This document shows, one piece after another, positions 32,832 through 41,367 of a stretch of 64,000 nt of DNA. Origin of the DNA: Sinobaca qinghaiensis (GTDB lineage Bacteria; Bacillota; Bacilli; Bacillales; Marinococcaceae). Each line of letters opens with the position of its first letter. Within the stretch, counting starts at the first letter, position 1. Location: the NCBI RefSeq assembly GCF_003610495.1, contig NZ_RAPK01000006.1, positions 554,839 to 618,838 of the forward strand, read 5' to 3'. Made by a program: the position numbers and the translations under genes. Below the pieces are notes generated by a model. That model worked only from the letters and a program-made list of their open reading frames with translations. It had not been told where the DNA came from and did not search any database.

Positions 32832-32870
32832 AAAAAACAGCCTCCGGTTTTAGAGCCGGCGGCTGTTTTT
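32832..32870. terminator. Terminator of the sigma/DUF1659 operon (bidirectional shape)
   Basis: AAAAACAGCC and GGCTGTTTTT enclose an inner CCGG/CCGG stem. It ends the minus-strand operon whose last stop is at 32873. Confidence 0.85.
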
Positions 32871-32872
32871 GG

Positions 32873-33094
32873 TTACATATTAGCTTGATCAAGATCGTAT
32901 TCATTAGAGCGGATCATCGTCAGCATAGGGTGCTGCTGAAGAGTGATAAGGGATGCGGCAGCTTTGGCAAGAGCTTCATCCTCAGACAGGCTGGAAATGT
33001 TTGCGAACGTTTTTTTCTTGAACGTATCTTTCCCGGTGCTGTCCGTACCTGTATAAAATTCGATTACCAAACGGGATTGCTGTATTTCAGTCAT
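32873..33094 (-). CDS. DUF1659 protein, copy 2 (last gene of the sigma operon)
   Basis: 73 residues. The pattern SRLVIEFYTGTDSTGKDTFK, then KKTFANISSLSEDEALAKAA and ITLQ matches DUF1659, small proteins of unknown function common in bacilli. Two beta strands are followed by one helix and a final strand. It overlaps the end of the yvrJ-like gene by eight bases, and AAAGGAG is the ribosome site. It resembles the other DUF1659 protein of the operon (33617-33835), so the family is duplicated within one transcript. Cytosolic, no signal peptide. Confidence 0.85.
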   Translation of the reverse strand: MTEIQQSRLVIEFYTGTDSTGKDTFKKKTFANISSLSEDEALAKAAASLITLQQHPMLTMIRSNEYDLDQANM

Positions 33095-33290
33095 TAAGAA
33101 AATCTCCTTTCACGAATGGGGATGAGGGGGAAGGATGGATTTCAGAAGAGGAAGCGGGACGGGGAGGGGCCTGATGAACAGTATAAATCAGCATATCCAG
33201 CTTTTTTTCCATCCGGTGCAGGAGGTAAAAAGCAATGGCGGCTGAAATACCGTGATCGCTCATTACTTGAATCCAGAGGTCTGCATTCAC
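33087..33290 (-). CDS. yvrJ: YvrJ-family small membrane-associated protein
   Basis: 67 residues. A single hydrophobic helix (GISAAIAFYLLHRMEKKLDML) matches the YvrJ family pattern of one N-terminal helix followed by a basic R-x-E-K-K-L segment; the C-terminal tail is Pro/Ser-rich. In B. subtilis yvrJ lies in the SigO (YvrI) regulon beside its sigma factor genes; here it is also on a transcript with a sigma-like gene. Start GTG 33290 has AAAGGAG upstream. The role of YvrJ proteins is not known. Confidence 0.8.
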   Translation of the reverse strand: MNADLWIQVMSDHGISAAIAFYLLHRMEKKLDMLIYTVHQAPPRPASSSEIHPSPSSPFVKGDFLND

Positions 33291-33326
33291 AACTGTATCT
33301 CCTTTGAGTTTGAATAAGAAAATTGT

Positions 33327-33347
33327 AAGCCGGTTACGGGCCGGCTT
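33327..33347 (-). promoter_or_regulatory. Intercistronic hairpin between the DUF2922 and yvrJ-like genes
   Basis: AAGCCGG, seven-base loop, CCGGCTT: a perfect 7-bp stem inside the operon, followed on the minus strand by only a weak T-tract. It could attenuate transcription or protect the upstream mRNA, setting different amounts of the two halves. Confidence 0.6.
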
Positions 33348-33358
33348 GACTATTCAAA

Positions 33359-33577
33359 TTATGCTTCAAAAATAACATCAACGCTGCGGTCCACAATACG
33401 GGCATCCCGCTTGCCGACGAAAAGACCGCCGGAGGAGGTGAAAGCAGCAGATGCAATAACAGCATCCATTGCGGCTTCTACCGCAATCGGGTCAGCTGGT
33501 TCAATCGGCTGGTCCAACGTAATTGTTACTAGTTTACCTTCTTCGTTTTCAAAGCGCAGTTCAAGTCGTTTATTCAT
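33359..33577 (-). CDS. DUF2922 protein
   Basis: 72 residues: LELRFENEEGKLVTITLDQP, then PIAVEAAMDAVIAS, then a final strand block (VGKRDARIVDRSVDVIFEA). This is the DUF2922 pattern, a small beta-alpha-beta protein with no known function that usually occurs beside DUF1659 genes in bacilli. No signal peptide or membrane helix. AAGGAG precedes the ATG. Third gene of the sigma operon. Confidence 0.85.
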   Translation of the reverse strand: MNKRLELRFENEEGKLVTITLDQPIEPADPIAVEAAMDAVIASAAFTSSGGLFVGKRDARIVDRSVDVIFEA

Positions 33578-33616
33578 TATAGGGGACAGCTCCTTTAGTA
33601 TAATTATATAGTTTTT

Positions 33617-33835
33617 TTAGGCGAGATGGTGAAGACTGTATTCATTTGTGCGGACAATAGCGGAAACGGGAAGCGATTGAAGAGAAGCGAGAGCCTGGGC
33701 AGCTTCATACAGCGGAGCGCTGTCTGCGCGGTTGCGGATCTGTTGAAATGATTTGGATACAAATGATTCTTTTCCTTCTTCTGTAAGACCTGCGTAAAAT
33801 TCAATGGTCAGCTTTGACTTAATGGCCTGATTCAT
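33617..33835 (-). CDS. DUF1659 protein, copy 1
   Basis: 72 residues with the DUF1659 pattern: SKLTIEFYAGLTEEGKESF, KSFQQI, EAAQALASLQ, then a final strand VSAIVRTNEYSLH. It shares the strand-strand-helix-strand layout and the R-(T/S)-N-E-Y motif with copy 2, showing a duplication within the operon. AAGGAGGTGA is an ideal ribosome site. It begins six bases after the sigma factor stop, so the two are co-translated. Confidence 0.85.
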   Translation of the reverse strand: MNQAIKSKLTIEFYAGLTEEGKESFVSKSFQQIRNRADSAPLYEAAQALASLQSLPVSAIVRTNEYSLHHLA

Positions 33836-33841
33836 CGTGCG

Positions 33842-34378
33842 TCACCTCCTTTCACTCTCTATATAGAAGCGGAGCGGAGAAAAGGGGGAGGCGGGGCAGT
33901 CTTTTTTTAATTTTTTCAGCGCCATTTTCCTCCACGACTTTACCGTAGAAGAAGAAACGCCATGCAGTGCGGATATCTGCTGAATGGTTCTGCCGTAAAT
34001 AATCGCTTCAACGACCCACGTTTTTTCCCTGGCAGAAAGAGAATGAAGGTAGTCCTCCAGGGATTCCTCTGCTGCGGCCGGAGTTTCCGAAAAGCCGGAA
34101 ATGAGCCCTTCCGCGGCTTCGTCCGTCAGCCATGTGTGCTGCTGGTCGTAAGTGGCTTCCCGGCGCAGGTGGGTAAGCATCTCCCCGCGCACATAGCTGA
34201 AAGCATAAGTAGAAAAGGTTCCTTTGCTCTCGTTAAATCCCTGCCAGGCTTTCCACAGGGCAATTTGTCCGATTTGAATAAATTCTTCTTTGTTTTTATG
34301 AATATGAAGCCGGTTGATCATTCCCCCGATAAGGGGCATGTAGTCTTCCATTACTTGTTCAAAAGCAGTATTCTGCAT
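33842..34378 (-). CDS. Small sigma-70-family RNA polymerase sigma factor
   Basis: About 178 residues. Region 2 covers roughly 6-75 (NKEEFIQIGQIALWKAWQGF, then GTFSTYAFSYVRGEMLTHLRR). Region 4 is near 118-165 (LSAREKTWVVEAI, then QQISALHGVSSSTVKSWRK, the helix-turn-helix). Region 3 is reduced, as in ECF-like or SigO-like factors. Start ATG 34378 is preferred because AGAAGG lies seven bases upstream; the frame runs back to 34420. It heads an operon with DUF1659, DUF2922, YvrJ and DUF1659 genes and no obvious anti-sigma factor. Promoter specificity and trigger are unknown. Confidence 0.85.
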   Translation of the reverse strand: MQNTAFEQVMEDYMPLIGGMINRLHIHKNKEEFIQIGQIALWKAWQGFNESKGTFSTYAFSYVRGEMLTHLRREATYDQQHTWLTDEAAEGLISGFSETPAAAEESLEDYLHSLSAREKTWVVEAIIYGRTIQQISALHGVSSSTVKSWRKMALKKLKKDCPASPFSPLRFYIESERR

Positions 34379-34545
34379 GATAAACCTTCTCTGGAGTGGC
34401 GCGCCTTCCGTATATTCCATGGTAGGCTTATCATACTGCGGCCGGGGTGAATGAAGCTAAGCGCTTATTATGAAGCTGGTGTTTCCTTTTTTTATCCACG
34501 GGACCGTATGCCATAGTTGAAGAAGATCGGGACTGAAAAATAAGA

Positions 34546-34577
34546 TAAAAAAGTCTCCCTTTTGGAAGGAAGACTTT
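34546..34577 (-). terminator. Terminator of the iron-type ABC operon
   Basis: On the minus strand, AAAGTCTTCCTTCC pairs imperfectly with GGGAGACTTT and is followed by TTTT, just after the ATPase gene stop. Confidence 0.75.
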
Positions 34578-34589
34578 CGGGTTATTCAT

Positions 34590-35660
34590 TTATGCCTGTT
34601 TCAGGCCGATTCCTTTTATAGAGGATTCCTTAAGCTGAAGCGTGACCGTATCGCCGGGAGCAAAATTCTGAAGAATGTCAGCGTGTACGGTAAGATCTGT
34701 TTCTTCAACGGAAACAGTGTACTGAATATAGGTGCCTTGAAACTGTACATTTTTAATTACTCCCTGAAGGCCGTCTTTTTGAACTTCTCCTATAAGAATC
34801 AGTTCATCCGGCCGGGCGGGGAAGATAGATTTTTTTTGAAAAAATGGAGCGACTTTTGGTTTTTCCCAGAACGTATGAGATCGATTAAAAGGGTGAAAGG
34901 TAGAATGGTTCCAGACGCCGGGTATGATATTCGCTTTACTGACAAAAGTGGCAGCAAAAGCAGTGGCTGGATAATAATAAATACCTCTTGGGGTGCCGGC
35001 CTGTTCAATCTGCCCATTCTGCATAACGACGATCCGGTCTGCCATAGCAAGAGCTTCCTCCTGATCATGTGTCACATAAACGATAGTAGCACCGGAGTGT
35101 TTATGAATGCGTTGAATTTCCTGGCGCATGGCACTGCGCAGCTCTGCGTCCAGACTGCTCAAAGGCTCATCCATCAAAAGCAGGGAAGGAGAAGCTACAA
35201 TAGCACGGGCCAAAGCCACTCTTTGCTTCTGGCCGCCGGAGAGCTGGTGGGGCATTCGGTCAGCGAATGCAGTCATACCCGTTAAGGAAAGAACTTCTTC
35301 TACGCGTTTTTGTTTATCGTTTTTGCTCATTTTTTTAGAGGAACGGTGCTGGAGCGGGAACATAATCTGCTCTTGAACCCGCATATGAGGCCACAGGGCA
35401 AAGGATTGAAAAACCATTCCAATGGAACGTTTCTCTGGAGGAAGAGCTTCGGAGGCGTTGGCTGCCATTGTTTCCCCAATAGTGATTTCTCCGTGGGTAG
35501 GCCGGTCAAATCCTGCTAAAAGTCGAAGAAGAGTCGATTTTCCACAGCCGGATGGCCCTACAATAGCCACAAACTCTCCTTCTTTTACTTCCAGGTTTAT
35601 ATTCTGTAAGGCATGTAAGTCTCCGAAAGATTTGGTAACACTGTGCAGACGTGTACTCAT
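34590..35660 (-). CDS. ABC transporter ATP-binding protein (FbpC-like)
   Basis: 356 residues. The ATPase core shows Walker A GPSGCGKST, Q-loop VFQSFALWPH, signature LSGGQKQRVALARA, Walker B LLLMDEPLSSLD and H-loop VYVTHD. A C-terminal TOBE-like domain (about 240-356) follows, as in ferric iron, putrescine and 2-aminoethylphosphonate importers. It drives the two-domain permease whose gene overlaps by four bases. Last gene of a three-gene minus-strand operon. Substrate is set by the binding protein; no Fur box is seen upstream of the operon. Confidence 0.93.
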   Translation of the reverse strand: MSTRLHSVTKSFGDLHALQNINLEVKEGEFVAIVGPSGCGKSTLLRLLAGFDRPTHGEITIGETMAANASEALPPEKRSIGMVFQSFALWPHMRVQEQIMFPLQHRSSKKMSKNDKQKRVEEVLSLTGMTAFADRMPHQLSGGQKQRVALARAIVASPSLLLMDEPLSSLDAELRSAMRQEIQRIHKHSGATIVYVTHDQEEALAMADRIVVMQNGQIEQAGTPRGIYYYPATAFAATFVSKANIIPGVWNHSTFHPFNRSHTFWEKPKVAPFFQKKSIFPARPDELILIGEVQKDGLQGVIKNVQFQGTYIQYTVSVEETDLTVHADILQNFAPGDTVTLQLKESSIKGIGLKQA

Positions 35661-37396
35661 GCTGTAACCCCTCTTTTCTCCAACCTTTTTTTAAGTAGTA
35701 ACAATCCAATTCCTATAACAGCCATACCGCCGACAATAAGGGAGGAAAAAGCTGTGGAATGAGTAGTATAACCTGCCTGTTCAAATTGAAAAATCATAAC
35801 GCCGATCGTTTCATTTCCTGAAGACCAAAGCAGTGCTGAAACAGTTAATTCTGCCAGGGCTGAAAGGAAAACAAGGAAAGCACCCCCTGCCAGACCGGAC
35901 AGCATAAGCGGAATCATGATTTTTCGCCATAATGAAAAGAAACCGGCTCCGCTGCTTCTGGCAGCTTCCTGCATAGATTGGCCGATCTGCATAAAAGCTG
36001 TAGTGCTGGCACGTCCCTGCAATATAGTAAAGCGGGTGATATAGGCAATAATTAAAATCCATATACTTCCATACACGCCGGGATTCCAGCCCGGTACCGG
36101 CTGCATCCAGGTAAAGATCAGCGCAAGCGCAAGTACCGTTCCCGGAAGCGCATAAGGGAGAGCTATACTAAGCTCAGCACTCTTGGAGAAAGCGGAAGGG
36201 CGGTACACCCGGAAATAGGCAATGGTGGTACCGATAACTAATGCAGCAAAAGTAGTGATCAAAGCCAGGGTAAGACTGTTCGTTATCGCTCCGCTTACCT
36301 GACTGTTTCCTGCAAGCAGAAAACGATAATGCTCAAAGGTGATAGTATCCAGACGGAAGGGAGCGCCAAAAGCCGGCGACAGGGAAGCAGCTGCCATAGC
36401 GGTTAATGGAATGATGCTGATTATAAATAGAAAGGACCAAATGATAATTTCTGCGTATTTCCTGTATTTCCCAAAAGTGAAACGGGGAGCTGTATCTTCG
36501 TAAGATGTTTCATGGTTCTGTGACTTCTTGGTTAAAAGCCACTGAAAAAGCGTGCCGATCAGTGCTGCAGCTCCTAAAAGAGAGGCCAGGACAGCGGCTC
36601 TCGAAAAAGCCTGCGGTCCAAATCCTGCTATTTCCTGATAAATAGCTGTGCTCAGCACAGGTATATTTGCCGGGATGCCGAGAAAAGCAGGGATACCAAA
36701 ATTGTCCAGGCTGGCCAGAAAAGCAAGCAGACCGCCTCCGGCAAGCCCGGGCAGAGCGAGCGGCCAGTATACGGTGCGGAAAGTCTGCCATTTTCCTGCA
36801 CCTGAAACCCGTGCTGCTGCTTCGAGTTCCCGGGGAATACGGCGTAAAACGCTGACGGTGAGCAGATAAACCAAAGGGAAGTGGGAGATACTTAATACGA
36901 AAATGATGCCCCCCATACTATATAAATTAACAACAGCTATATCACCGGGGAGTTTTTCCAGCAAAGCAGCCACCCAGCCATTGCTGCTGAAAAGCTGCGT
37001 CCATGCCAGCGTTACAATATAAGAAGGAATAACAAAGGGAAGCAGAATGAAAAGATGCATGATTGACTTGCCGCGGATATCGCTGTACGCAACGATAATT
37101 GCTGCAAGCAGACCGCCGCCTGCAGAAAACAAAGTAGAAACCCCGACAATGATTACCGTGTTCCAAAGCGTGGTCCAGGTGGAAGCCTCCCGCCATACTT
37201 CCTGATAAACAGAAAAAGTGAACCCCTCTTCTCCTGAAAAGCTTAATTCCACTAATCGCAGGAGCGGCAGTACGAAAAAGATAAACAGTAATAAAAGAGA
37301 GATCCCGCCAAAAATTCTACGTTTTGCCAAAGCAGATAGGAGAAAAGAGAGGGGAGGCGTTCCCCTCTCTTTTTTTAAGCCGGTGGAATGGAACAT
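35657..37396 (-). CDS. Iron-type ABC transporter permease, fused double domain (FbpB-like)
   Basis: 579 residues containing two permease domains, each with an EAA loop: ELEAAARVSGAGKWQTFRTV (first half) and QEAARSSGAGFFSLWRKIMI (second half). About twelve membrane helices in all. This fused layout is typical of FbpB/SfuB ferric-iron and related permeases. It overlaps the ATPase gene by four bases and follows the binding-protein gene by 54 bases. The N-terminal stretch before helix 1 is basic. Confidence 0.92.
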   Translation of the reverse strand: MFHSTGLKKERGTPPLSFLLSALAKRRIFGGISLLLLFIFFVLPLLRLVELSFSGEEGFTFSVYQEVWREASTWTTLWNTVIIVGVSTLFSAGGGLLAAIIVAYSDIRGKSIMHLFILLPFVIPSYIVTLAWTQLFSSNGWVAALLEKLPGDIAVVNLYSMGGIIFVLSISHFPLVYLLTVSVLRRIPRELEAAARVSGAGKWQTFRTVYWPLALPGLAGGGLLAFLASLDNFGIPAFLGIPANIPVLSTAIYQEIAGFGPQAFSRAAVLASLLGAAALIGTLFQWLLTKKSQNHETSYEDTAPRFTFGKYRKYAEIIIWSFLFIISIIPLTAMAAASLSPAFGAPFRLDTITFEHYRFLLAGNSQVSGAITNSLTLALITTFAALVIGTTIAYFRVYRPSAFSKSAELSIALPYALPGTVLALALIFTWMQPVPGWNPGVYGSIWILIIAYITRFTILQGRASTTAFMQIGQSMQEAARSSGAGFFSLWRKIMIPLMLSGLAGGAFLVFLSALAELTVSALLWSSGNETIGVMIFQFEQAGYTTHSTAFSSLIVGGMAVIGIGLLLLKKRLEKRGVTA

Positions 37397-37450
37397 AATA
37401 CAGCACCTTTCTTGTCTGGAAATAAAAATCTACTTTCTCATTAATGCTGA

Positions 37451-38476
37451 TTACTGTGCCCCCGTTATATCACTAAACGTTGTTTTGTCTTCTTCTCGTG
37501 AATCCAGCAGAGTTTTAACATCTTGAGACATTATCTGAAGCTCATCCATCGTTTTCAGGCCTTCCGGCACTTCTACGTCATCACGAAGCGGTGTATATCC
37601 CATATCAGCAGCTAACGTTTGTCCTTCTTCGGAGAGAATAAAATCGACAAATGCCTGAGAAGCTTCTACATTATCTGATGCTTCTGTGATGCCGACTGGT
37701 TCTGTAATCACAGGCACTCCTTCTTCCGGATAAACAAGTTCCACTGGAGATCCTTCGGCTTTAGCATTGGCAGCAATAAAATCAACAACCATTGCATAAG
37801 ATTTTTCACCGGAGGCAACAGATTGGAGAGCACCGCCATTTCCCTGCACAATAGTTACATCGTTATCGGAAAGGTTTTCAAAGAAGTCCCATCCAAGACC
37901 TTCTTCCCGGCTTATCACTCCTGCGTTATAGGCGGCAGCTCCGGAATAAAGAGGGCTCGGCATAACGGTCTGACCCGCTGTTTCCTCAGCGGTAAGATCC
38001 TTCCAGGAAGAAGGCATCTCCTCGACTTCATTCGTATTAACGGCAAGTATAGTGGCCATCGCTTTAGTTCCGTAATACATTTGATCCGGATCTATAAACT
38101 CTTCAGATATATTTTCTGCTTCCGGCGAATCATAGGATTGAAGGAGATCCTGCTCTTTCAGGCTTTCAAATGTGACGCTGTCTGCAAGAAGAAGAACATC
38201 GGCTTCTACGGATCCGGCCTGATTTTCCGCCTGTACTTTGCTTACTACTTCTTCAGTTCCGGAGCGGTATAAGTTCACCTCAATGTCGGGATGAGCCTCA
38301 TTAAAGGCTTCTATCAGTGCATTGGCGTCCTCGTCGGGCTGGGATGTATAAAAAGATAATTCTTCCCCTGAGCTGTTATTGTCCCCGCTGTCAGCTTCGG
38401 ATTCTGCACTGCCGCCACATGCAGCAAGTGATAATAGAGACGCACCGGCAGTAAATGCAAAAAGAACTTTTTTCAT
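37451..38476 (-). CDS. ABC transporter substrate-binding lipoprotein (iron/2-AEP-type)
   Basis: 341 residues. Signal peptide with lipobox LSLAAC, then a Ser/Asp-rich linker. The mature part resembles family 1 iron-type binding proteins (ELSFYTSQPDEDANALIEAF, ADVLLLADSVTFESLK, SPLYSGAAAYNAG, GYTPLRDDVEVPEG). These bind ferric iron, putrescine or phosphonates; the ligand cannot be fixed by sequence. I set the start at 38476 because GAGGAGG lies seven bases upstream and because the signal peptide begins there; the frame is open 61 codons further upstream without function. It heads the operon binding protein, permease, ATPase. Confidence 0.88.
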   Translation of the reverse strand: MKKVLFAFTAGASLLSLAACGGSAESEADSGDNNSSGEELSFYTSQPDEDANALIEAFNEAHPDIEVNLYRSGTEEVVSKVQAENQAGSVEADVLLLADSVTFESLKEQDLLQSYDSPEAENISEEFIDPDQMYYGTKAMATILAVNTNEVEEMPSSWKDLTAEETAGQTVMPSPLYSGAAAYNAGVISREEGLGWDFFENLSDNDVTIVQGNGGALQSVASGEKSYAMVVDFIAANAKAEGSPVELVYPEEGVPVITEPVGITEASDNVEASQAFVDFILSEEGQTLAADMGYTPLRDDVEVPEGLKTMDELQIMSQDVKTLLDSREEDKTTFSDITGAQ

Positions 38477-38602
38477 ATGTATAACCTCCTCGTTTATATT
38501 CATCATAAATGTGGAATATGTAGAAGAGGTTACGTTGATGTAAGGATTCATAAAGTTCAGGTAAATATATAAAAATAAAACAAATACCAGGGGGCTTATA
38601 GC

Positions 38603-39040
38603 ATGTTTGACCGATTCAGAGGCAAAAAGGAAAAAGATCTCAATAAAGAGGACTATCAAAAAGGATATAAGAAGTTTGAAGGACAGGCCGAAGAATATTA
38701 CGAAGATAAAAATAAATCAAAAGGCCTTTTGAAAAAAGCAAAAGGCAAGGCAGAAGATAAAAAAGAAGAGCGTAATTTATCCGACGTATGGGAGGATCTT
38801 CAGCTGATGCTGCAGATGTTCCGTTCCTGGATCAAAGGAGATTATACTGAGCTTGATAAAAAATCCATCATCATGGTAATAGCAGGAATACTGTATTTTG
38901 TTTCCCCGATTGATTTAATCCCGGACTTTATTCCGGTTATTGGGTTCTTCGATGATGCAGCGGTTATTGGATTTATCGTAAACCGGCTGACTGATGAAGT
39001 CGATCATTTCCGCCTGTGGAAACAAAAACAGGGAAAATAA
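38603..39040 (+). CDS. YkvA-like DUF1232 protein
   Basis: 145 residues. The N-terminal 55 residues are highly charged and helical (EKDLNKEDYQKGYKKFEG). The DUF1232 domain follows (about 85-140) with the landmark ILYFVSPIDLIPDFIPVIGF, then DDAAVIGFIV. It probably associates with the membrane through two short hydrophobic hairpins. The family is widespread in bacilli and of uncertain function. Promoter region is shared with the divergent binding-protein gene (38477-38602). The gene ends in a hairpin shared with the TIM-barrel gene. Confidence 0.88.
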   Translation: MFDRFRGKKEKDLNKEDYQKGYKKFEGQAEEYYEDKNKSKGLLKKAKGKAEDKKEERNLSDVWEDLQLMLQMFRSWIKGDYTELDKKSIIMVIAGILYFVSPIDLIPDFIPVIGFFDDAAVIGFIVNRLTDEVDHFRLWKQKQGK

Positions 39041-39043
39041 ACG

Positions 39044-39080
39044 AAAAAAGGGCGCGGAGCATTGGCTTCGCGCTCTGTTT
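39044..39080. terminator. Bidirectional terminator after the YkvA-like gene
   Basis: AGGGCGCGGAGC, loop ATTG, GCTTCGCGCTCT, an imperfect 12-bp stem between convergent genes. Confidence 0.75.
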
Positions 39081-39085
39081 GTATA

Positions 39086-39883
39086 TTAAGAGGAAACAAA
39101 GGAACGACGCTGCTCGGGAAGGGAATGCAGGCCGGATTTCTGCAGATAGTCAAGGTGTCTCGACAACAGGTCGTTGTTCTCGGACTGATCGAGCCCCTCG
39201 AGGACGACAGGGAGGCTGGTTTTGGAAAGAATGCTGAGCATATCCGGCAGGTGGAGACGTCCTTCGCCGAGTGCAACGTGATATTTATCAAGCGATGTGT
39301 CACTTAGGTGGATCTTGTTGACCCGTTCTAATTTTTTCAGGTAATCATATGGATTAATGGTCAAAGGAACGTGCGCCGTATCAAAGGTCACTTTTACTTC
39401 TTCCGGCAGAAAATGGCTCAATGCGTTGATCTGCTCCGGTTCGGAGAACAGCTCTTTTGGCGTTTCCTCCATTTGTTCAAGCGAAAGCGTGCATCCATAG
39501 TCTGCCGCCTTCATTGCAAGCTCGATATAGACACTCAGGCTGTGATTCATCAGGCCGGGTGTACTCTGGCGGCCGGGGTGGACAGTAACATTGTGAGCGC
39601 CCAGTTGTTTGGCGAGTGCGAATGATTTAGAAATTTCCTGGACGGACTGCCGGCGGATGCCTTCATTGATGGAATGTATATTTATATCCCAGCTGCAGGC
39701 ATGCAGCGTGAATTTAAGGCCAAGTTCCTGCTTGAGCGAATAGACAGCAGCGGGTGATTCCTGCTGGAGCCAGAACTGCTCCGCCCAGATTTCTACACCC
39801 TCTGCACCGATACGGGAAGCTTCCTGAAGAATATCGGCAAATGGTTTACCCCACATTAACGAAGATGAAAAATATAATTTCAT
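39086..39883 (-). CDS. Sugar phosphate isomerase/epimerase (xylose-isomerase-like TIM barrel)
   Basis: 265 residues, AP endonuclease 2-type TIM barrel. Typical metal and active-site strands: NVTVHPGR, LSLEQMEE, VTFDTAHVPL, KIHLSDTSLD and VVLEGLDQ. Metal ligands would be His, Glu, Asp and Glu at strand ends. These enzymes act on small sugars or inositol-type compounds in the cytoplasm, and some are relaxed hydrolases. It is monocistronic, with GAAGGAGG before its ATG, so the physiological substrate cannot be inferred from neighbours. Confidence 0.85.
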   Translation of the reverse strand: MKLYFSSSLMWGKPFADILQEASRIGAEGVEIWAEQFWLQQESPAAVYSLKQELGLKFTLHACSWDINIHSINEGIRRQSVQEISKSFALAKQLGAHNVTVHPGRQSTPGLMNHSLSVYIELAMKAADYGCTLSLEQMEETPKELFSEPEQINALSHFLPEEVKVTFDTAHVPLTINPYDYLKKLERVNKIHLSDTSLDKYHVALGEGRLHLPDMLSILSKTSLPVVLEGLDQSENNDLLSRHLDYLQKSGLHSLPEQRRSFVSS

Positions 39884-39992
39884 TCTTTTCCTCCTTCAGC
39901 TCTAGTCTATCTTTCTAAAGCTATCATACAACTTAAAAATCAAGCTGGTATGAAGAGAAGGTAAGGAAATATAAAGATTGTGTAAAGAACCC

Positions 39993-41264
39993 TCAGCTGA
40001 CAATATCCCGGGTGTTGTCATACTGTTTATATGCTTCGGTTTTCATAATGTTTTCCAGGATAACAATGGTGTGCCACACATCTTCAAAAGAAGTATACAG
40101 CGCGACGGGGGCAAGGCGGATGCCGTTGGGCATGCGGAAGTCGGGTACGACTCCTTCATTTTTTAAAGCCTTGCAGATTCCGGCGGCTGCCGGATGTTCG
40201 ATGAAAAGATGGGCGCCGCGCCGATGATGCTCCACCGGGCTGACAATAGTAAAGCCATGTTCTGCCAGCTTTTCTTCTATCAGGCTGGTCATATAATCCG
40301 TCAGCTGAAGAGACTTCTTCCGGATTGCCTGTATCCCTGCTTCTTCAGTGATTTCAAGAGAGCCAAGCAGCGGAGCCAGACTGAGCACGTGCGGAGTGCC
40401 GATCTGGAAAGCACCTGCATCGGAAGCCGGCGTCATCGTGTGATCCATGTCGAACTGTTTTTCTTTAGCCGAACCGAACCACCCAGCGAGACCGGGCATC
40501 CGGCCGCTGTGTTTTTCATGCACAAACAATGCACCGACGCTCCCAGGGCCTCCGTTCAAATGTTTATACGTACACCAAAAGGCAAAATCGGCTCCCCAGT
40601 CGTGGAGCTGATGAGGTACGGCGCCGGCCGAGTGGCTGAGATCCCATCCAATGATAATGTCGTTCTTACGGGCGGCTTCAGTAATGCGCTGCATATCAAG
40701 CACCTGCCCGCTCCGGTAGAGCACGCCGGGTAGAATGGCGACAGCAGTCTCCTCAGTCATTGCAGCGATAATATCATCTTCCTCCAGCATAAACCCATCC
40801 CGGCTTTCTATTTGAAGAAGCTGATCGGCAGCCGTAAGCCCTTTCTGTTCGATCTGGCTTTGAATGGCGTAGATATCAGAGGGAAACGTAAGCGCGTCTG
40901 CTATTATTTTTGTTTTCCGTCCCTCCGGCTTGTAAAAAGAAGCCAGCAGCTGATGAAGATTAACCGTTGTTGATCCTGTTGCAATAACTTCATGGGGCAG
41001 CGCTCCGGTGATCCCGGCCATCTGCTGTCCTATATGTTCGGATAGGTAATACCAGGCATGCGTGCCGGAAGTCCATCCATTAATCCCGAGCGTTTTCCAG
41101 CTTTCCATCAGCTCGAGCGTTTTTGCTTCTGCGCGTCTGGACATCAGCCCAAGCGAATTTCCATCCATATATAACACACCGGATTGAAGGTGGAACTCTT
41201 CTCGAAATGAATAAAGAGAGTCATTTTCGTCCATTTTCTTTGCGTAGTCGAGACTTAGGTCCAT
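39993..41264 (-). CDS. kynU: Kynureninase
   Basis: 423 residues, PLP-dependent class V aminotransferase fold. Features: [15 protein letters not shown] near the N-terminus, [12 protein letters not shown] with the PLP-contacting aspartate, [16 protein letters not shown] with the Schiff-base lysine, and a C-terminal [15 protein letters not shown]. It converts kynurenine to anthranilate and alanine (or 3-hydroxykynurenine to 3-hydroxyanthranilate). Genes for the preceding steps (tryptophan dioxygenase, formamidase) are absent here, so it may salvage kynurenine or act with genes elsewhere. Monocistronic; AGGAAG precedes its ATG. Confidence 0.95.
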   Translation of the reverse strand: MDLSLDYAKKMDENDSLYSFREEFHLQSGVLYMDGNSLGLMSRRAEAKTLELMESWKTLGINGWTSGTHAWYYLSEHIGQQMAGITGALPHEVIATGSTTVNLHQLLASFYKPEGRKTKIIADALTFPSDIYAIQSQIEQKGLTAADQLLQIESRDGFMLEEDDIIAAMTEETAVAILPGVLYRSGQVLDMQRITEAARKNDIIIGWDLSHSAGAVPHQLHDWGADFAFWCTYKHLNGGPGSVGALFVHEKHSGRMPGLAGWFGSAKEKQFDMDHTMTPASDAGAFQIGTPHVLSLAPLLGSLEITEEAGIQAIRKKSLQLTDYMTSLIEEKLAEHGFTIVSPVEHHRRGAHLFIEHPAAAGICKALKNEGVVPDFRMPNGIRLAPVALYTSFEDVWHTIVILENIMKTEAYKQYDNTRDIVS

Positions 41265-41323
41265 CGAATCTTCCTTTCAGGTGCAGGTTGGTTTTAGTAT
41301 AGCAGGAAACCAGCAGGGGCATA

Positions 41324-41359
41324 CAAAAAAGCCCTCTTTTCCAATGAGAAAAGAGGGCG
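41324..41359 (-). terminator. Terminator of the LCP genes
   Basis: On the minus strand, GCCCTCTTTTC, loop, GAAAAGAGGGC, then TTTTTT. Confidence 0.88.
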
Positions 41360-41367
41360 GTAAAAGC

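Noticed and set aside
38477-38602. A Fur box upstream of the iron-type ABC operon
   Set aside because: No sequence near the 19-bp consensus or 7-1-7 pattern was found.
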